Assembly: GCA_021838715.1 (NCBI GenBank)
Contig: JAKCCX010000024.1
Coordinates: 1 to 33,128 of the forward strand
Length of the DNA: 33,128 nucleotides
Reading direction: 5' to 3'
Source: Pseudomonadota bacterium
GTDB lineage: Bacteria > Pseudomonadota > Gammaproteobacteria > Burkholderiales > Burkholderiaceae_F
The notes under the pieces: model-generated
Told to the model about the DNA's origin: nothing
The model's input: only the letters and a program-made list of their open reading frames with translations
The model's database searches: none
Program-made: the position numbers and the translations under genes
Shown here: positions 8,729 through 16,511 of the stretch, piece after piece
How positions within the stretch are numbered: position 1 is the stretch's first letter
How the letters are laid out: the number at the start of each line of letters is the position of its first letter

Positions 8729-8841
8729 TTCGAGAACCAGAATTCGCGCCGTCGTACCCATGAATGCGCGCGTTGGACCGATGGCGCTTGCCGCTGCCGG
8801 TCCCAGTGAAAACAACACAAACCACTTACTGGATTCTCGAA
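8729..8841 (+). promoter_or_regulatory. Structured 5' leader of the TonB-dependent receptor gene (candidate cis-regulatory RNA)
   Basis: TTCGAGAACCAG (8729-8740) can pair with CTGG-A-TTCTCGAA (8829-8841), a 12-bp closing stem with one bulged A that ends at the base before the start codon and covers the place of the ribosome site. Inside, GCGCCGTCG (8746-8754) pairs with CGATGGCGC (8779-8787, one G-U). GGACCG (8775-8780) can instead pair with CGGTCC (8798-8803). The last two share bases and exclude one another. This layout resembles a riboswitch or attenuator, but it matches no class I recognise. Confidence 0.4.
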
Positions 8842-11094
8842 ATGACCCGTCCGTCCTCGTTCCGTCTTCGCATGCTCGCGAAGGTCGTGCTCGGCCTGTT
8901 CGCGGCGCAGGCCGCGCCGTGGGCCATGGCCTACAACCTCGGTTCCGTCAGCGCGGAAGGCAGCGGCGCGCCCCTGCCCACGCAGGGCCCGGCGACGCAG
9001 GAATCGCCGACCCAGGCTTCGCTGACCGCCACCGAGCCGCAGACCATCATCAGTCAGCAGTACATCTCCAACAATCTGAGTCCGGCCGCGGACTACAACG
9101 ACATCGCCGCGATCGCGCCGAGCGTATGGAACGTCAGCCCGAACGGCGCCGGTGCCGGCGATGCGCCCGCGGTGACGATGCGGTCCTTCCAGGACGGCCA
9201 GTACAACGTGACGTTCGACGGCATCCCGTTCTATGACGGCGCCGACTTCACCCACCACGTCACGGCCTACTTCATGGCGTTCGACACCAAGGACATGGTG
9301 ATCGATCGCGGCCCGGGCGGCGCGGCGATGCTCGGCCAGGCCACTTACGGCGGCACCATGATGATGCACTCGAAGGATCCGGAGGGTACGCATGGTGTCA
9401 CCGCGTATGCCGGGTACGGCAGTTTTGCGACCAAACAGGTCGGGGTGCGCTACGACACCGGCATGCTGCAGAACTACGGCGACCTCAGCGCGTTCATCAG
9501 CTACAAGCACATGGACAGCCAGGGCTTCCTGACCAACAACCCGGCCAGCCGCGACAACGTGTTCATGAAGTTCATCAAGCCGCTGTCCGGCGACTCGGCG
9601 CTGATCTTCGTGTCGATGTTGAACCGCTCGCGCCAGAACCTCTCTCCCGGCGCGCTGCTGGGACCGGGCGCCGTCGGGGTGACGGGCTCCGTACCCAACA
9701 GCATGGCGCAGAACGGGTACAACTACGGCTACAACAACAATCCGGGAAGCCAGTCGTATTGGGGCTACAACTCGGATCAGTTCAAGACCGACTTCGAATA
9801 CCTCGGCTATCAGAGCCGCAGCGGCAACTGGCAGTTCGACAACAAGGTCTACACGTACTCGTATCGTCATGATGCGTCGATCACCAACAACCCGAACGGC
9901 GCAACTGCGGCGTTTACCGACGGCAGCATCGGCGGCCTTGGGGTCGACGCCAACGGAGCGCCGTTGGCCGGCGCTACCGATGTCGGCGGCCAGTATCAGC
10001 TGACGCACTATCGGTCGGTCGGCGACGTCATGCGGTTCACGCGCTCCTACGGGTTGAACGACCTGAAGTTCGGCCTGTGGCTCGACCATCAGGTCCACAA
10101 TTCGACCGGTCAGGTGGTCGACTTCACCAACCCCGGCGCCGCTCCCAGCGGGCTGCTCCTGCAGGCGGAGAACAGCACGACGACCACGATCCAGCCCTAC
10201 GCGGAATTCGTCTGGCGTCCGACGGACAAGTGGGCGATCACGCCCGGCCTCAAGTACAACTCGTTCACCCGGAAGTACGTGGGCGGCGCCCTGCCCGCCG
10301 ATCCTGGTGCCGGCGTCACCGCAACCCCCAGCTTCGCAGCCAACAAGACCTGGGGTGCGATGCTGCCGAACTTCGACGCCCATTACTACCTGAACGACCA
10401 GACCGCGTTCTACGGCCAGTTCGCCGAAGGCCTGCTGGCGCCGACCTGGGCGGCGTTCACCCACAACAGCACCGCCGCAGGGGCGCTGGCTTCGGCCGGA
10501 TCGGATGCCGCCCAGAAGACCAAGAACTACCAGATCGGTGCGACGTGGAAGACGCCCGACATCACCCTGGCCGGCGATCTGTACTACATCACCAACTCGA
10601 ACTTCCTGAACCGGTATAGCGCCGGCGCGTATTCGGTGTTCCAGGACCTCGGTACGGCGACCTTCAAGGGGATCGAAGGCGAGGCCAGCTATTACATCGG
10701 CCACGGCTTCGACGTGTTCGCCAACGCCTCGGTCAACGATTCCGCCTCGCCCAACGGCGTGGTGCAGATGGCCCCGCAGAACACGGCGGCGGCCGGGCTG
10801 ACCTACGCGATGGGGCCGTACTACGCCTCGCTGACGACCAAGAAGATCGGCGGCCGCTATGCCGGACAGGATGCGGCCGGGAACCCGGTTCACTTCGGCA
10901 GCTACGCCGTGACGGATCTGGCGATGGCCTACAGCTTCACGCAGAAGACCAAGGTCGACGTCCAGGTTGGCAACCTCTTCAATCGCCAGGAGCCGATCAT
11001 GTCGGTGGCCAACGGCATCGCCAACAACAACCCGCTGTTCTACAACATCCTCGGGCGCAATGTGAACGTGACGGTGACCACCTCGTTCTTCTGA
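8842..11094 (+). CDS. TonB-dependent outer-membrane receptor
   Basis: The 750-residue product begins with a signal peptide (MTRPSSFRLRMLAKVVLG core, cleavage near AMA-YN). A plug domain follows, about residues 60-190, with the pattern DYNDIAAIAPSVWNV...DGIPFYDG...DRGPGGAAMLG. The rest is a long barrel rich in Asn, Tyr and Gly, ending in TTSFF with a terminal aromatic. Such receptors import large or scarce ligands (iron chelates, cobalamin, other metals, sugars) using energy from TonB-ExbB-ExbD, which is encoded directly downstream. The ligand is not evident; no classical TonB box or N-terminal signalling domain was recognised. The start at 8842 is the one that begins a proper signal peptide; its ribosome site is weak and lies in a possible RNA stem. 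Confidence 0.9.
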   Translation: MTRPSSFRLRMLAKVVLGLFAAQAAPWAMAYNLGSVSAEGSGAPLPTQGPATQESPTQASLTATEPQTIISQQYISNNLSPAADYNDIAAIAPSVWNVSPNGAGAGDAPAVTMRSFQDGQYNVTFDGIPFYDGADFTHHVTAYFMAFDTKDMVIDRGPGGAAMLGQATYGGTMMMHSKDPEGTHGVTAYAGYGSFATKQVGVRYDTGMLQNYGDLSAFISYKHMDSQGFLTNNPASRDNVFMKFIKPLSGDSALIFVSMLNRSRQNLSPGALLGPGAVGVTGSVPNSMAQNGYNYGYNNNPGSQSYWGYNSDQFKTDFEYLGYQSRSGNWQFDNKVYTYSYRHDASITNNPNGATAAFTDGSIGGLGVDANGAPLAGATDVGGQYQLTHYRSVGDVMRFTRSYGLNDLKFGLWLDHQVHNSTGQVVDFTNPGAAPSGLLLQAENSTTTTIQPYAEFVWRPTDKWAITPGLKYNSFTRKYVGGALPADPGAGVTATPSFAANKTWGAMLPNFDAHYYLNDQTAFYGQFAEGLLAPTWAAFTHNSTAAGALASAGSDAAQKTKNYQIGATWKTPDITLAGDLYYITNSNFLNRYSAGAYSVFQDLGTATFKGIEGEASYYIGHGFDVFANASVNDSASPNGVVQMAPQNTAAAGLTYAMGPYYASLTTKKIGGRYAGQDAAGNPVHFGSYAVTDLAMAYSFTQKTKVDVQVGNLFNRQEPIMSVANGIANNNPLFYNILGRNVNVTVTTSFF

Positions 11095-11112
11095 TCACCG
11101 CTAGGAAGTGCC

Positions 11113-11173
11113 GGAGTCGGGACGGTTGCGGCCGCCCCGACTCCCTTGGACCCCTCTCCCTTTGGCAGAGGGG
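11113..11173 (+). other. Two tandem intercistronic hairpins between receptor and exbB
   Basis: GGAGTCGGG (11113-11121) pairs perfectly with CCCGACTCC (11136-11144), and CCCCTCT (11151-11157) with AGAGGGG (11167-11173). Neither is followed by a clean T-run, so they look more like processing or attenuation elements that set a high receptor to low ExbB ratio than like a full terminator. Confidence 0.5.
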
Positions 11174-11239
11174 AATTGCTTTATGGGAACCAGGCCGCGG
11201 CGCTCCGCCTCGACCGGTTTTTTGACGGATGGAAAGATC

Positions 11240-11917
11240 ATGAATCTTGCAAGCCTGCAGCATGTCGCGGAAACCTCCGGGGGAATCCTCTACCTGATGG
11301 TGCTCCTGCTCTTCATCGCCCTCGTGGTCATCATCGAGAAGTTCTGGAGTCTCTCGCGCATGATCGGGGAAGGTGCCGACTGGATTCGCGAACTCAAGAA
11401 GCGATCGTCGCTCGACGACGATCATCTCCGGGGCATGGTCGAGAAGAACAAGCTCAGCCTTTTCGCCCGCGTCAGTGCCGTGGCGCTCGAGCATGACATC
11501 CAGGACACGCTGGAACACTTTTCGTCCTGTCTGGACGAGGCGGTGATGGAGCAGTTGCCGGAGGCGGAAAAGCGCTTGTGGGTTCTCGACACCATCGTCA
11601 CGCTGGCGCCGCTGCTCGGTCTGCTGGGCACCATCATCGGCATGTTCAACACCTTCCAGGCCCTTGCGCATCCCGACAATTCGACCCAGCAGGTCACGGG
11701 CGGGGTCGGCGAAGCGCTGGTATCGACCGCGGCCGGACTGTTCATCGCCATTCTCGGCCTGGTGGCGTTCAACGCCCTGAGCCAGCGCGTCCAGCGGATC
11801 ATGCACAAGCTGGAACTGGTCAAGCTCATCCTCACCAATCGCATGTATTCCCACTATCGCAAGGATTCCGGGGACCGCGCCGCTGTTCGCACCGGTGTCC
11901 GCGCCGCTGCCCAATAA
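11240..11917 (+). CDS. exbB: ExbB/TolQ-type proton channel protein
   Basis: The 225-residue product has the MotA/TolQ/ExbB layout: a first membrane helix (GGILYLMVLLLFIALVVIIEKFWS), a long cytoplasmic part, then two helices in the order LAPLLGLLGTIIGMFNTF and GLFIAILGLVAFNAL. The conserved GLLGTIIGM loop is present. ExbB forms a pentamer around ExbD and passes protons across the inner membrane to power TonB. I set the start at ATG 11240, preceded by GGAAAG; longer in-frame starts add a proline- and arginine-rich stretch unlike the family. It is followed 15 bp later by exbD, so receptor, channel and TonB form one functional unit. Confidence 0.9.
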   Translation: MNLASLQHVAETSGGILYLMVLLLFIALVVIIEKFWSLSRMIGEGADWIRELKKRSSLDDDHLRGMVEKNKLSLFARVSAVALEHDIQDTLEHFSSCLDEAVMEQLPEAEKRLWVLDTIVTLAPLLGLLGTIIGMFNTFQALAHPDNSTQQVTGGVGEALVSTAAGLFIAILGLVAFNALSQRVQRIMHKLELVKLILTNRMYSHYRKDSGDRAAVRTGVRAAAQ

Positions 11918-11932
11918 CGCCGGTGACGCACC

Positions 11933-12349
11933 ATGAGAGCAAGATACCAACCGAAAAAAGCGCGGATCGAGATCATTCCGATGATCGACATCATGTTCTT
12001 CCTGCTGGTCTTCTTCGTGATGATCACGCTGCACATGATTCCGTCGTCGGGCATTCCGTCCCGCCTGCCGGGCAGCACCACGGCGCAACCCCTGCACAAA
12101 CCCGACCTGACGCTGGCGATCGACAAGGAGGGCGTCATCCATGAGGGTTCGCAGACCTTTACGCCGGAGACGCTGACCAGCATGTTGTCGGCGCTCCCCG
12201 ACCATGCGCAGGCGCAGGTCACGATCTCGGGCGATCGCGACGTGTCCCTGCAGACCCTGATTCGCGTGATGGACGCCTGCCGCGCTGCGGGCGTGACCAA
12301 GATCGGCCTGGCGGCGCGGCACCAGGCCGGGGGAACGGAGGGATCATGA
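11933..12349 (+). CDS. exbD: ExbD/TolR-type energy-transducing protein
   Basis: The 138-residue product has one N-terminal membrane helix with the essential aspartate (Asp19 in PMIDIMFFLLVFFVMI) that carries protons with ExbB, then a periplasmic domain with the usual beta-alpha folds (LTLAIDKEGVI, VTISGDRDVS, IRVMDACRAAGVTKIGLA). The length is typical. The gene lies between exbB and tonB, and its last codon overlaps the tonB start (ATGA at 12346-12349), a sign of coupled translation. Confidence 0.92.
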   Translation: MRARYQPKKARIEIIPMIDIMFFLLVFFVMITLHMIPSSGIPSRLPGSTTAQPLHKPDLTLAIDKEGVIHEGSQTFTPETLTSMLSALPDHAQAQVTISGDRDVSLQTLIRVMDACRAAGVTKIGLAARHQAGGTEGS

Positions 12350-13110
12350 GCGCCACGTTGGCATTGCACTCTGCAGCGGACTCGGACCCTGGCGATCGCA
12401 GTCGCTGGGGAATTTCGGTCCTGTCGGCCGCCGCAATCGAGGGTGGCCTGCTTCTGGCCCTGGCCTGGGTTGCACTGCATCCGGATCAGCCCCCGCCGCC
12501 CCCGCCGCCGATGGCGATCCAGCTGGTGGCGCCGCAGCCGGTGCCGGCGCCGCCGCAGCCGCAGGTCAAGACCCCGCCGCCTCCCCCGAAGCCGGTGCCG
12601 GTTCATCGGGTCCAGCATGTGCACGTCCCCATGCATCACTCGGAGGTGGCGCATGTCGTTCATCGCCAGCCGCCCCCGCCGCCCAAGCCGCAGGTCGTCC
12701 CGCATCCCACGCCCGTGAAGCCGGTGGCCGCCCCGGCCCACGCGGCTCCGGTGGCGCGGGTCGCGCCGAGGACGGCGCCGCTCGCCCCTGCCGTGATCCG
12801 CATGAGCGATCTGCCGCCCAGCTTCATCGGCGCGGTGCGCGATGCGGTGCAGGGAGCGGCGCAGTATCCGGCGGCGGCGGCGCTGGAAACCGCCGCGGGC
12901 ACGGCGCATGTGGAATTCCTGTTCCGCGATGGCAAGGTCTCGGCGGCGCACATCGTGCAGTCGACCGGGAACGGCTTCCTCGATCAGGCGGCGGTTCAGG
13001 CGGTGCTGCGGGCGCACTATCCGAGCACGCCCGCCAACTTCGCTGGCAAAGTGCTGGATTTCACGGTCGACGTGATCTTCACCGAGCCGCAATCCAATCT
13101 CGACGAATGA
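12346..13110 (+). CDS. tonB: TonB-family energy transducer with histidine-rich linker
   Basis: The 254-residue product has a membrane anchor (about 24-43), a periplasmic proline-rich spacer (48-140) and a C-terminal TonB domain (about 160-250; AAGTAHVEFLFRDGKVSAAHIVQSTGNGFLDQAAVQAV). It delivers the proton-driven force to the plug of the upstream receptor. Ribosome site GGAGGG precedes the start. The spacer is unusual: residues 87-106 hold seven histidines among Val and Pro, instead of the usual Glu-Pro/Lys-Pro repeats. This could bind metal ions, though it may just be a flexible spacer. The stop overlaps the next gene (ATGA at 13107). Confidence 0.88.
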   Translation: MSATLALHSAADSDPGDRSRWGISVLSAAAIEGGLLLALAWVALHPDQPPPPPPPMAIQLVAPQPVPAPPQPQVKTPPPPPKPVPVHRVQHVHVPMHHSEVAHVVHRQPPPPPKPQVVPHPTPVKPVAAPAHAAPVARVAPRTAPLAPAVIRMSDLPPSFIGAVRDAVQGAAQYPAAAALETAAGTAHVEFLFRDGKVSAAHIVQSTGNGFLDQAAVQAVLRAHYPSTPANFAGKVLDFTVDVIFTEPQSNLDE

Positions 13111-13661
13111 CCATGGATCGCTTTTCTTCCGGCGCATCCTATTCCCCGGCGAGGCGGTGGCTGCACTGGGGAATGGCCGCGTTCTTCATCGCCGTGCTGT
13201 GTGCGGTGGAATTCAAGGATTCCCTGCCGAAGGGGCATCTGCGGCATCTGGCGGTGCTGATCCATACGCAACTCGGGATTGTGATTCTGCTGCTGGCGTT
13301 CCCGCGCATCGCGTTGCGGATCCGCGCCGCCGGAGGTGGCGGAGAAACGGCGCGGCAGGCCTGGCAGGAGCGGGCCGCAACGGCCGTGCACGGTCTGTTT
13401 TACATCGTGATGGTGGCGATGCCGGTTCTGGGGATTCTCGCCATCCAGACCCGGGAGCACGACGTCCGCTTTCTCGGCATGCTGTTGCCCAACTATTTCG
13501 ATGACGACGCCTGGCTGCCGTATGCCTTGCCGATCAAGACCGTGCACGAATTCATCGGGGATGCGGTGATCGGCCTGATTGGGGTCCATTGGGGTGCCGT
13601 GCTTTGGCACCAGTTCATTCAGCGCGACGACATCCTGGCGCGGATGCGCGTCGGAAATTGA
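13107..13661 (+). CDS. Cytochrome b561, CybB (superoxide oxidase-like) family
   Basis: The 184-residue product has four membrane helices and matches the E. coli CybB plan: RRWLHW (His20), LIHTQLG (His53), TAVHG (His95), TVHEFIGDAVIGLIGVHWGAVLWH (His147, His161) and the tail RDDILARM. His20, His53, His147 and His161 are the likely ligands of two b hemes. CybB in E. coli passes electrons from superoxide to ubiquinone; other b561 proteins join quinol oxidation to periplasmic reduction. Its place at the end of a Ton operon suggests a redox step linked to the imported ligand, for example metal reduction, but this is inference. ATG at 13107 overlaps the tonB stop; ATG at 13113 is equally possible. 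Confidence 0.85.
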   Translation: MTMDRFSSGASYSPARRWLHWGMAAFFIAVLCAVEFKDSLPKGHLRHLAVLIHTQLGIVILLLAFPRIALRIRAAGGGGETARQAWQERAATAVHGLFYIVMVAMPVLGILAIQTREHDVRFLGMLLPNYFDDDAWLPYALPIKTVHEFIGDAVIGLIGVHWGAVLWHQFIQRDDILARMRVGN

Positions 13662-13681
13662 TCATTCAAAAGGAGAGTACT

Positions 13682-14002
13682 GTGAAAAAAGGGATTTCCC
13701 TGGCGATTCTTGCCCTGAGCACGGCCACTGCGGCGCATGCGCGGCCGATGGTGCTCGACGGCCTCGAGTACCTGCCCGAGGCGAAGATCTCGGTGGCGCA
13801 GGCGCAGTCGATCGCGAAGAAGGCGTTCCCCGGCGTGATCGTCGAGCAGGCGCTCGAGAAAAAGCCGGGCGGCAGCGGACTGCGCTATTCATTCGACGTC
13901 GAGAGCCACCACATCACCCACGAAATCGCCATCGACGCCAAGACCGGCGCGGTGCTCCAGAACGTCCGGGAGACGGCGAGCGACGACGACGGCGGGGAGT
14001 GA
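13682..14002 (+). CDS. Small secreted PepSY-domain protein
   Basis: The 106-residue product starts with a signal peptide (MKKGISLAILALSTATAAHA) and continues as one PepSY unit: ISVAQAQSIAKKAFPG, then YSFDVESHHITHEIAIDAKTGAVL, the usual helix followed by beta strands. The tail is acidic (SDDDGGE). PepSY proteins are periplasmic and often sit beside cytochrome b561 or ferric-reductase-like proteins and two-component systems. The GTG start at 13682 is supported by AAAGGAGAG just upstream. The 20-bp gap after the cytochrome gene suggests it closes the Ton operon. Its exact role is unknown. Confidence 0.8.
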   Translation: MKKGISLAILALSTATAAHARPMVLDGLEYLPEAKISVAQAQSIAKKAFPGVIVEQALEKKPGGSGLRYSFDVESHHITHEIAIDAKTGAVLQNVRETASDDDGGE

Positions 14003-14380
14003 CCGGCGGCGGCCGGCACCGATCTGATGGAGTGCGCAGGCGGGCGGCGGCTGCCCTCGGCCGGGGCCACCTACGCGGTGGCCGCCCCTGCGGGGCGACT
14101 GCGCTGCGCTGCGCAGTCCGCGGGCGCACGGCCGAACTCGCGCAGCGTCCTGCCGACGCCGCGCTCAAACATGCGGCCGTAAGTCAGAAGTGGAGGCGCG
14201 CGGTCGCGCGCCGCCCTTCCCCCATCCAATGCGCACGGATGACACTCCCCAAGAGAACGCCAAGCGCTGCCTTTCCTGCGCCGCATCATCGATCGGCAGA
14301 CGTTGCGCCGTAGATCCTGCAGAAGATGATCCGCACCAATCCGCACCAATCCGTATTTCCGTTCCAAGCAAAACGAAGCA
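14003..14380. other. Non-coding, hairpin-rich stretch between convergent genes
   Basis: No credible gene is seen in this 378-bp gap. It contains three stem-loops with no spacer between them: 14065-14083 (GGCCACC/GGTGGCC), 14084-14096 (GCCCC/GGGGC) and 14097-14118 (GACTGCGC/GCGCAGTC). Further on are an 8-bp inverted repeat GGCGCGCG-GT-CGCGCGCC near 14194-14211 and a 10-bp tandem duplication (14331-14350, unit CCGCACCAAT). The set resembles a repetitive extragenic element or a decayed insertion; one hairpin may also end transcripts from either side. Confidence 0.45.
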
Positions 14381-14938
14381 CTAGCGCCCGTAGCGCCCGG
14401 TGAACGATGCGGAGCCGATCGCGTTGGCGTGGATCATGTACCCGGTGAGCGCCGGGCTTGCATCCGCCGGCAGATCCAGTTTGGGCACCTTGAGCGCATA
14501 CACGGTGAAGATGTAGTGATGCGGCCGATCCCCGACCGGCGGGCAAGGCCCGCCGTATGCGCGGGTGCCGTAGTCGTTGCGGATCTGCCGTGCTCCTGCC
14601 GGCAGCGCGTGCCGCGCCGGATTGCCCGCTCCCGCGGCCAGCGCATGGACCGTTGCCGGGATGTTGACGACCACCCAGTGCCACCAGCCCGAACCCGTTG
14701 GCGCGTCGGGGTCATAGACGGTGAGCGCGTAGCTGCGGGTGCCGGCCGGCGCGCCGCGCCAGGAGAGCGCGGGCGAATGATTTCCGCCGGTGCACCCGAA
14801 CCCTTGGAACACCTGCTCGGCGGAAATCGTGCCGCCGGCGCGGATCGACGGGCTGGCGAGTTCGAATGCGCCCGCCGGGGCCGCGGCGCAGCAGGTTGCG
14901 AGGGCGATTGCAGAAATTGCAGAACGGGACAAGATCAT
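14381..14938 (-). CDS. Periplasmic YbhB/YbcL (PEBP) family protein
   Basis: The 185-residue product has a signal peptide (MILSRSAISAIALATCCAAAPAGA) and a PEBP/Raf-kinase-inhibitor-like fold. Family motifs are YDPDAPTGSGWWHW and the ligand-pocket stretch GTRAYGGPCPPVGDRPHHY. Bacterial members are of largely unknown function; some bind small anions or lipids. The start at 14938 is set by GGAG seven bases upstream, inside an in-frame TTG codon that could give a longer but less likely start. The gene is divergent from cbbL, and the palindromic candidate CbbR site lies only 15 bp in front of its start codon, so its expression may be tied to the RuBisCO operon. Confidence 0.88.
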   Translation of the reverse strand: MILSRSAISAIALATCCAAAPAGAFELASPSIRAGGTISAEQVFQGFGCTGGNHSPALSWRGAPAGTRSYALTVYDPDAPTGSGWWHWVVVNIPATVHALAAGAGNPARHALPAGARQIRNDYGTRAYGGPCPPVGDRPHHYIFTVYALKVPKLDLPADASPALTGYMIHANAIGSASFTGRYGR

Positions 14939-14950
14939 CGGTATCTCCAA

Positions 14951-14990
14951 TTCATAAATCCTGGTTATGTGTATGGAAACTATATATAAT
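14951..14990 (+). promoter_or_regulatory. cbbL promoter with candidate CbbR operator
   Basis: CATAA (14953-14957) and TTATG (14965-14969) are inverted repeats around seven bases. They hold TAA-N7-TTA, an exact match to TNA-N7-TNA and to the LysR-type T-N11-A rule. The first eight bases TTCATAAA (14951-14958) are identical to those at the cbbM operator. A perfect -10 TATAAT lies at 14985-14990. The site overlaps the -35 region, which is itself poor, as in activator-dependent promoters. Confidence 0.65.
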
Positions 14991-15067
14991 TTTACTTATG
15001 TCTTCCAACCAAGAAAAATTGCCGGGTTCTTGCAGCAGTCGACCCATTTTTCCACGGAGGCAATGAG

Positions 15068-16489
15068 ATGAGCGTCAAGACATACAAGGCTGGCGTCAAG
15101 GAATACCGCGGCACCTACTGGGAGCCGCACTATCAGGTCAAGGATACGGACATTCTGGCCTGCTTCAAGATCACTCCGCAACCGGGCGTTGACCGGGAAG
15201 AAGCCGCCGCTGCCGTCGCCGCCGAGTCGTCCACCGGGACGTGGACGACGGTCTGGACCGACCTGCTGACCGACCTCGACTACTACAAGGGGCGCGCCTA
15301 CGCCATCGAGGACGTTCCGGGCGACGACACCTGTTTCTACGCCTTCGTGGCCTACCCGATCGACCTGTTCGAAGAGGGCTCGGTGGTCAACGTCTTCACG
15401 TCCCTGGTGGGCAACGTGTTCGGCTTCAAGGCGATCCGCGCGCTGCGTCTCGAGGACGTGCGCTTCCCCATCGCCTACGTGAAGACCTGCGGCGGCCCCC
15501 CCCACGGCATCCAGGTCGAGCGCGACGTGATGAACAAGTACGGCCGTCCGATGCTGGGCTGCACGATCAAGCCGAAGCTGGGCTTGTCGGCGAAGAACTA
15601 CGGCCGGGCGGTGTACGAGTGCCTGCGCGGCGGTCTCGACTTCACGAAGGACGACGAGAACGTCAACAGCCAGCCGTTCATGCGCTGGAAGCAGCGCTTC
15701 GACTTCGTCATGGAAGCGATCGAAAAGGCCGAGCGCGAAACCGGCGAGCGCAAGGGCCACTACCTCAACGTGACGGCGCCGACGCCCGAAGAAATGTACA
15801 AGCGGGCCGAATACGCGCGCGAAATCGGCGCCCCGATCATCATGCACGACTTCCTGACCGGCGGCTTCTGCGCCAATACCGGCCTGGCCAACTGGTGCCG
15901 TGACAACGGCGTGCTGCTGCACATCCACCGCGCCATGCACGCGGTGCTCGACCGCAACCCCCACCACGGCATCCACTTCCGCGTCCTGGCGAAGGCGCTG
16001 CGCCTGTCGGGCGGCGACCACCTGCACTCCGGAACCGTGGTCGGCAAGCTGGAAGGCGATCGCGAGGCGACTCTCGGCTGGATCGACATCATGCGCGACG
16101 ACTTCGTCAAGGAAGACCGCTCGCGCGGCATCTTCTTCGACCAGGACTGGGGCTCGATGCCCGGCGTGCTGCCGGTGGCGTCCGGCGGGATTCATGTCTG
16201 GCACATGCCCGCCCTGGTCGCGATCTTCGGTGACGACTCGGTGCTGCAGTTCGGCGGCGGCACGCTCGGCCACCCCTGGGGCAACGCCGCCGGCGCGGCG
16301 GCCAACCGCGTGGCCCTCGAGGCCTGCGTCGAAGCGCGCAACCGCGGCGTGGCGGTCGAGAAGGAAGGCAAGGCCATCCTGACCGAGGCCGCGAAGTCGA
16401 GCCCCGAACTGAAGATCGCCATGGAAACGTGGAAGGAAATCAAGTTCGAATTCGACACCGTCGACAAGCTCGACATCGCGCACAAGTAA
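15068..16489 (+). CDS. cbbL: Form I RuBisCO large subunit
   Basis: The 473-residue product is a full-length form I (green-type, IA-like) large subunit. Active-site parts are [15 protein letters not shown], Lys168 in TIKPKLG, the carbamylated Lys194 in [10 protein letters not shown], His287 in IHRAMHA, and the loop-6 lysine in GKLEGD. Residue numbers run about seven below the spinach enzyme. It fixes CO2 in an L8S8 complex with CbbS. GGAGG at 15056-15060 fixes the start. Next to cbbQO and without carboxysome genes it fits the cytosolic 'IAq' type, normally used at lower CO2 than form II. It opens the cbbL-cbbS-cbbQ-cbbO operon under a palindromic operator resembling that of cbbM. Confidence 0.98.
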   Translation: MSVKTYKAGVKEYRGTYWEPHYQVKDTDILACFKITPQPGVDREEAAAAVAAESSTGTWTTVWTDLLTDLDYYKGRAYAIEDVPGDDTCFYAFVAYPIDLFEEGSVVNVFTSLVGNVFGFKAIRALRLEDVRFPIAYVKTCGGPPHGIQVERDVMNKYGRPMLGCTIKPKLGLSAKNYGRAVYECLRGGLDFTKDDENVNSQPFMRWKQRFDFVMEAIEKAERETGERKGHYLNVTAPTPEEMYKRAEYAREIGAPIIMHDFLTGGFCANTGLANWCRDNGVLLHIHRAMHAVLDRNPHHGIHFRVLAKALRLSGGDHLHSGTVVGKLEGDREATLGWIDIMRDDFVKEDRSRGIFFDQDWGSMPGVLPVASGGIHVWHMPALVAIFGDDSVLQFGGGTLGHPWGNAAGAAANRVALEACVEARNRGVAVEKEGKAILTEAAKSSPELKIAMETWKEIKFEFDTVDKLDIAHK

Positions 16490-16511
16490 GTCGTCGCCAC
16501 GAACCATTCGC

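Noticed and set aside
8629-8841. Fur box or cobalamin riboswitch upstream of the TonB receptor
   Set aside because: The AT-rich part gives only scattered matches to the Fur consensus, and the conserved B12-box and core elements of the cobalamin riboswitch are missing.
14190-14384. Open frame of 64 codons in the gap after the PepSY gene
   Set aside because: Arg/Pro-rich translation, no ribosome site and overlap with a tandem duplication; treated as non-coding.
15063-15071. Two-codon open frame ATG-AGA-TGA overlapping the cbbL start as a regulatory mini-gene
   Set aside because: Too short to judge; the GGAGG spacing fits the cbbL ATG at 15068 better.
1431-15241. 24-base identity between cbbM (1431-1454) and cbbL (15218-15241), possible gene conversion
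   Set aside because: It encodes the conserved AAESSTGT motif of all RuBisCO large subunits, and shared codon bias explains the identical bases.
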